DNA of 64,000 bases, taken from NCBI RefSeq assembly GCF_947495275.1, contig NZ_CANLYL010000001.1:186001-250000 (forward strand). Direction: 5' to 3'. Made by a program: the position numbers and the translations under genes. Positions within the stretch are counted from its first letter, which is position 1, and every line of letters begins with the position of its first letter. Of this stretch, positions 63,649-64,000 are shown in pieces. Under the pieces are notes generated by a model. That model saw nothing but the letters and a program-made list of their open reading frames with translations. It made no database searches and was not told where the DNA came from. The stretch is from an uncultured Roseobacter sp. GTDB lineage: Bacteria > Pseudomonadota > Alphaproteobacteria > Rhodobacterales > Rhodobacteraceae.

Positions 63649-64000
63649 TCAAGCGGCCTGCTTTTCCCGGCGGCGCATAACAATAAGGCCACCAAGACCA
63701 CTGATCAGCAGCCACGCGCCCGCAGGCAACGGAACTTCTGAAATACTACCATATACGGCGATTGTGGATGTCCCACCTTCGCGGTTTGTCCAAAAACCGT
63801 TTTCAGAATTGTAGGCGCTGGCGGCACCAGCGTCAAACAAGCTGAAATAGACCGAATCCAGGATGAGGTCTCCGCCAAGATCAACCGGCGCGTCGAACGC
63901 CGATGCGCCCAGAACAAAACCACTGATCTCATCCGGGAATGTCCCGAGCAGCTCGGCCTGTTCTGCGGTCGGTTGACCGTCAGGCGTGTTAGAGATGCTG
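63649..64000 (-). CDS. VPLPA-CTERM sorting-domain protein (5'-truncated by window edge)
   Basis: Only the C-terminal 116 or so residues are in view; the frame runs off the right edge with no start seen. Near the end comes EVPLPAGAWLLISGLGGLIV followed by MRRREKQAA. The VPLPAG signal, a single span and a basic tail form the VPLPA-CTERM sorting signal, which resembles PEP-CTERM and is handled by an exosortase/rhombosortase-type system. The upstream part (SNTPDGQPTAEQAELLGTFP, then DLGGDLILDSVYFSLFDAGA) looks like a secreted beta-rich region. Function unknown. Confidence 0.85.
   Translation of the reverse strand, partial: SISNTPDGQPTAEQAELLGTFPDEISGFVLGASAFDAPVDLGGDLILDSVYFSLFDAGAASAYNSENGFWTNREGGTSTIAVYGSISEVPLPAGAWLLISGLGGLIVMRRREKQAA

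Overview
The window looks like chromosomal DNA from an alphaproteobacterium of the Rhodobacteraceae (Roseobacter group). This rests on family content, not on a search: a TmpA/TmpB trimethylaminoethylphosphonate pair, a VPLPA-type C-terminal sorting signal, an AttH/FtsX/ATPase exporter, a MetF/corrinoid-methyltransferase pair with its small 'virulence factor' partner, an adenosylcobalamin-dependent ribonucleotide reductase and a Liv-type transporter among amidohydrolases. Gene density is high, neighbours often overlap by 1-14 bases, and there is one tRNA. I see no phage, CRISPR array, integrase or rRNA. The only mobile-element trace is a decayed IS3-type transposase.

Layout. 0-6 kb: MATE exporter; a VTC-domain protein with a DUF4956 membrane partner (polyphosphate); tRNA-Ser(GCT); a universal stress protein followed by an AGCS amino-acid:cation symporter. 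6-13 kb, minus strand: a periplasmic binding protein abutting a membrane PAS-GGDEF-EAL protein, then a 1008-residue ABC-like protein whose nucleotide-binding domain has lost every catalytic motif and which ends in a cyclic-nucleotide-binding domain. 13-19 kb: a secreted cache-like protein, rlmE with a Ppx/GppA phosphatase, and a one-carbon operon (small 'virulence factor', MetF-like, methyltetrahydrofolate:corrinoid methyltransferase).

19-26.7 kb: a chemotaxis locus (STAS, cheY, cheA, cheW, cheR, cheY, a small unknown protein) facing cheB-cheD on the other strand. The two arms are separated by about 0.95 kb holding transposase pieces in opposite orientations. No receptor or flagellar gene is in view. 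26.8-42.5 kb: acyl-CoA dehydrogenase, a molybdenum hydroxylase large subunit without its FeS partner, the AttH exporter, a LysR/GST pair, a PPOX-like protein, an HD protein, a ketopantoate-reductase-like gene with an oxalyl-CoA-synthetase-like ligase, an FAH-family hydrolase and a TauE/SafE exporter.

42.6-47.8 kb forms a phosphorus-scavenging stretch: a membrane glycerophosphodiesterase overlapping a phospholipase-A2-like secreted protein, then LysR-tmpA-tmpB, predicted to release phosphate and glycine betaine. The betaine methyl groups could feed the 16-19 kb one-carbon genes (inference). 47.9-51.5 kb: a ThDP enzyme and a short class II ribonucleotide reductase coupled to a DUF1653-like protein. 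52-61.8 kb: a nitrogen-compound catabolic island with a glutamine-synthetase-like ligase, RpiR regulator, N-formylglutamate-amidohydrolase-like and isochorismatase-like hydrolases, a complete Liv-type ABC importer, an acetamidase/formamidase and a cupin. The end of the window holds a LapG-like transglutaminase-fold cysteine protease, a secreted protein with an acidic GDDGP repeat and a truncated VPLPA-anchored protein.

The most unusual items are the pseudo-ABC/cNMP protein, the broken transposase inside the che locus, the short RNR, the glycerophosphodiesterase/PLA2 pair and the uncharacterised amide-uptake island.
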